A stretch of DNA of 64,000 nt from Tessaracoccus aquimaris (GTDB lineage: Bacteria > Actinomycetota > Actinomycetes > Propionibacteriales > Propionibacteriaceae): contig NZ_CP019606.1 of the NCBI RefSeq assembly GCF_001997345.1, positions 3,720,001-3,784,000 of the forward strand. The letters are read 5' to 3'. The position numbers were made by a program, and so were the translations under genes. Shown here in pieces: positions 62,847-64,000 of this stretch; positions within the stretch are counted from its first letter, which is position 1; each line of letters begins with the position of its first letter. The notes below the pieces were generated by a model that saw only the letters and a program-made list of their open reading frames with translations, did not search any database and was not told the DNA's origin.

Positions 62847-63949
62847 GCACCACGACCAGCACCGACCAGGTTCTCCGCGCCCACGCGGAGCAGGCCTACG
62901 CCGACGAGCTCGCCGCGCTGGCCGCCGTCGACGACCGCCCGCGCCCACCGCAGTGGAAGCTGTCGCCATGGGCCGTGTCGACCTATCTGCTCGGCGGCAC
63001 GCTGAAGGACGGCACCGCGATCAGCGCCAAGTACCTCGGCAACCGGCGCCTCATCGAGATCGCCATCGCCTCGCTCGCCACCGACCGTGCCCTGCTCCTG
63101 CTCGGCGTGCCAGGCACCGCGAAGTCGTGGGTCTCCGAGCATCTCGCGGCCGCCATCAGCGGGAACTCGACGCTGGTCGTGCAGGGCACGGCAGGCACGC
63201 CAGAGGAGGCGATCCGCTACGGCTGGAACTACGCACGGCTGCTCGCCGAGGGGCCGTCGGAGGCGGCGCTCGTGCCCGGCCCCGTGATGCGGGCGATGGC
63301 CGACGGTGGCCTGGTCCGCGTCGAGGAACTGACCCGCATCCCCGCCGATGTGCAGGACTCGCTCATCACGATCCTGTCCGAGAAGACGCTCCCCATCCCG
63401 GAGCTCGACACCGAGGTGCAGGCCAGACGCGGATTCAACCTGATCGCCACCGCCAACAACCGCGACAAGGGCGTCAACGACCTGTCCTCGGCGCTGCGCC
63501 GCCGGTTCACCACCGTGGTGCTGCCGCTTCCCGACTCGCTCGACCAGGAGATCGAGATCGTGCAGACCCGCGTCGCCTCCCTCGGCGCCTCGCTCGAGCT
63601 CCCCGCCGACCTGGCCGAGCTGTCCGAGATCAGACGGGTCGTCACGGTCATGCGCGAGCTGCGCTCCGGGCAGACGGCGGACGGGCGCACCACCATCAAG
63701 TCGCCCAGCTCCACCCTGTCGACCGCCGAGGCGATCTCGGTGATGACGAGCGGGCTCAGCCTCGCCACCCACTTCGGTGAGGGCAGGGTGGGCGCTGAGG
63801 AGGTCGCGGCCGGCCTCGTCGGCGCTGTCGTCAAGGACCCCATCCAGGACACCGTCATCTGGCAGGAGTACCTCGAGACGGTGGTGCGGAACCGTCCCGA
63901 ATGGGCCGACCTGTACCGCGCCTGCCGCGACCTCGAGACCGCCAACTGA
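62843..63949 (+). CDS. MoxR-type AAA+ ATPase
   Basis: A 368-residue AAA+ chaperone-like ATPase. Walker A is GVPGTAKS near 87-94, the Walker B-like strand is GLVRVEELTRI (near 158), with Glu-Glu rather than Asp-Glu, sensor 1 is IATANNRD, the arginine finger lies in SSALRRRF, and a lid domain follows. MoxR ATPases usually work with von Willebrand A-domain partners to load cofactors or remodel complexes. Here the preceding SWIM and DUF5691 genes and the following DUF5682 gene are the likely partners. Confidence 0.9.
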   Translation: MSTTTSTDQVLRAHAEQAYADELAALAAVDDRPRPPQWKLSPWAVSTYLLGGTLKDGTAISAKYLGNRRLIEIAIASLATDRALLLLGVPGTAKSWVSEHLAAAISGNSTLVVQGTAGTPEEAIRYGWNYARLLAEGPSEAALVPGPVMRAMADGGLVRVEELTRIPADVQDSLITILSEKTLPIPELDTEVQARRGFNLIATANNRDKGVNDLSSALRRRFTTVVLPLPDSLDQEIEIVQTRVASLGASLELPADLAELSEIRRVVTVMRELRSGQTADGRTTIKSPSSTLSTAEAISVMTSGLSLATHFGEGRVGAEEVAAGLVGAVVKDPIQDTVIWQEYLETVVRNRPEWADLYRACRDLETAN

Positions 63950-63950
63950 C

Positions 63951-64000
63951 ATGTCGGAGGTCCACGTCCTCGGGATCCGGCACCACGGCCCCGGCTCCGC
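63951..64000 (+). CDS. DUF5682 family protein, 5' end only
   Basis: The first 16 codons (MSEVHVLGIRHHGPGS) match the characteristic N-terminus of DUF5682 proteins, which accompany MoxR ATPases of this type. The gene starts one base after the MoxR stop and is cut by the window edge. A von Willebrand A-domain gene would be expected further on. Confidence 0.7.
   Translation, partial: MSEVHVLGIRHHGPGS

Noticed and set aside
1..64000. Insertion sequences, integrases, prophage or restriction genes
   Set aside because: None of the convincing coding regions resembles such proteins, and base composition appears even across the window.

Overview
The window is chromosomal DNA of a high-GC actinobacterium. 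Mycothiol synthesis genes, polyphosphate glucokinase, twin-arginine-like lipoprotein signals, GTG starts and many leaderless-looking promoters all point that way. The gene set resembles the Propionibacteriales (Tessaracoccus-like organisms), but the genus cannot be fixed from this sequence. No phage, insertion sequence, CRISPR array or integrase was seen. The layout is that of an ordinary chromosome rich in carbohydrate genes and decorated with intergenic repeats.

Layout. 1-2.3 kb: a FolP2-type dihydropteroate-synthase homologue cut by the left edge, a glyoxalase-fold protein, a dispersed-repeat patch and a small hypothetical gene. 2.3-9.4 kb: xylulokinase, a histidine phosphatase, an apparent MshA-MshB fusion for mycothiol synthesis, and a gluconate regulator/permease/kinase group. 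9.4-11.3 kb: tRNA-Leu(CAG) and a large unknown protein. 11.3-21.2 kb: a probable sialic-acid island, with a GntR regulator and a CE7 esterase on one strand and, divergently, a peptide-type ABC importer (two of its subunits fused) followed by NanA, NanK and NanE. The importer would bring in the sugar acid, NanA would cleave it, and NanK and NanE would yield GlcNAc-6-phosphate. 21.2-25.5 kb: a cytochrome-b5-like membrane protein, a KDPG-aldolase-fold protein and two cell-surface proteins. 25.5-30.4 kb: pgi, a SanA-like protein and a UvrA2-like gene.

30.5-36.8 kb: a LacI-controlled sugar ABC operon, divergent from a glycogen-debranching-type glucosidase, with paired operators between them. 36.9-45 kb: UDP-glucose dehydrogenase, an FGGY kinase, an MFS transporter, argS, a NUDIX hydrolase and ppgK. 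45.1-47.6 kb: a DUF1707/PH-domain membrane-protein operon. 47.8-53.1 kb: phosphofructokinase, a beta-lactamase-fold protein and a large FAD/Fe-S oxidoreductase. 53.2-60 kb: tRNA-Gly(CCC), membrane proteins including a DUF368 transporter, a patatin, a double-GNAT protein and a repeat patch. 60 kb to the right edge: an operon of SWIM zinc-finger protein, DUF5691, MoxR-type AAA+ ATPase and DUF5682. This is the least understood multi-gene system in the window.

Three window-wide patterns stand out. First, six genes carry seven single-base frameshifts, all of which look like the loss of one base in a G or C run; sequencing error is as likely as real decay. Second, about sixteen genes have a -10-like hexamer 6-7 bases before the start codon, as expected for leaderless mRNAs. 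Third, there are two families of intergenic repeats: three 88-bp hairpins with GGCGTTGAGCAG arms, and a GGTTGAGCC/GGTTTCGAC repeat found at three loci.
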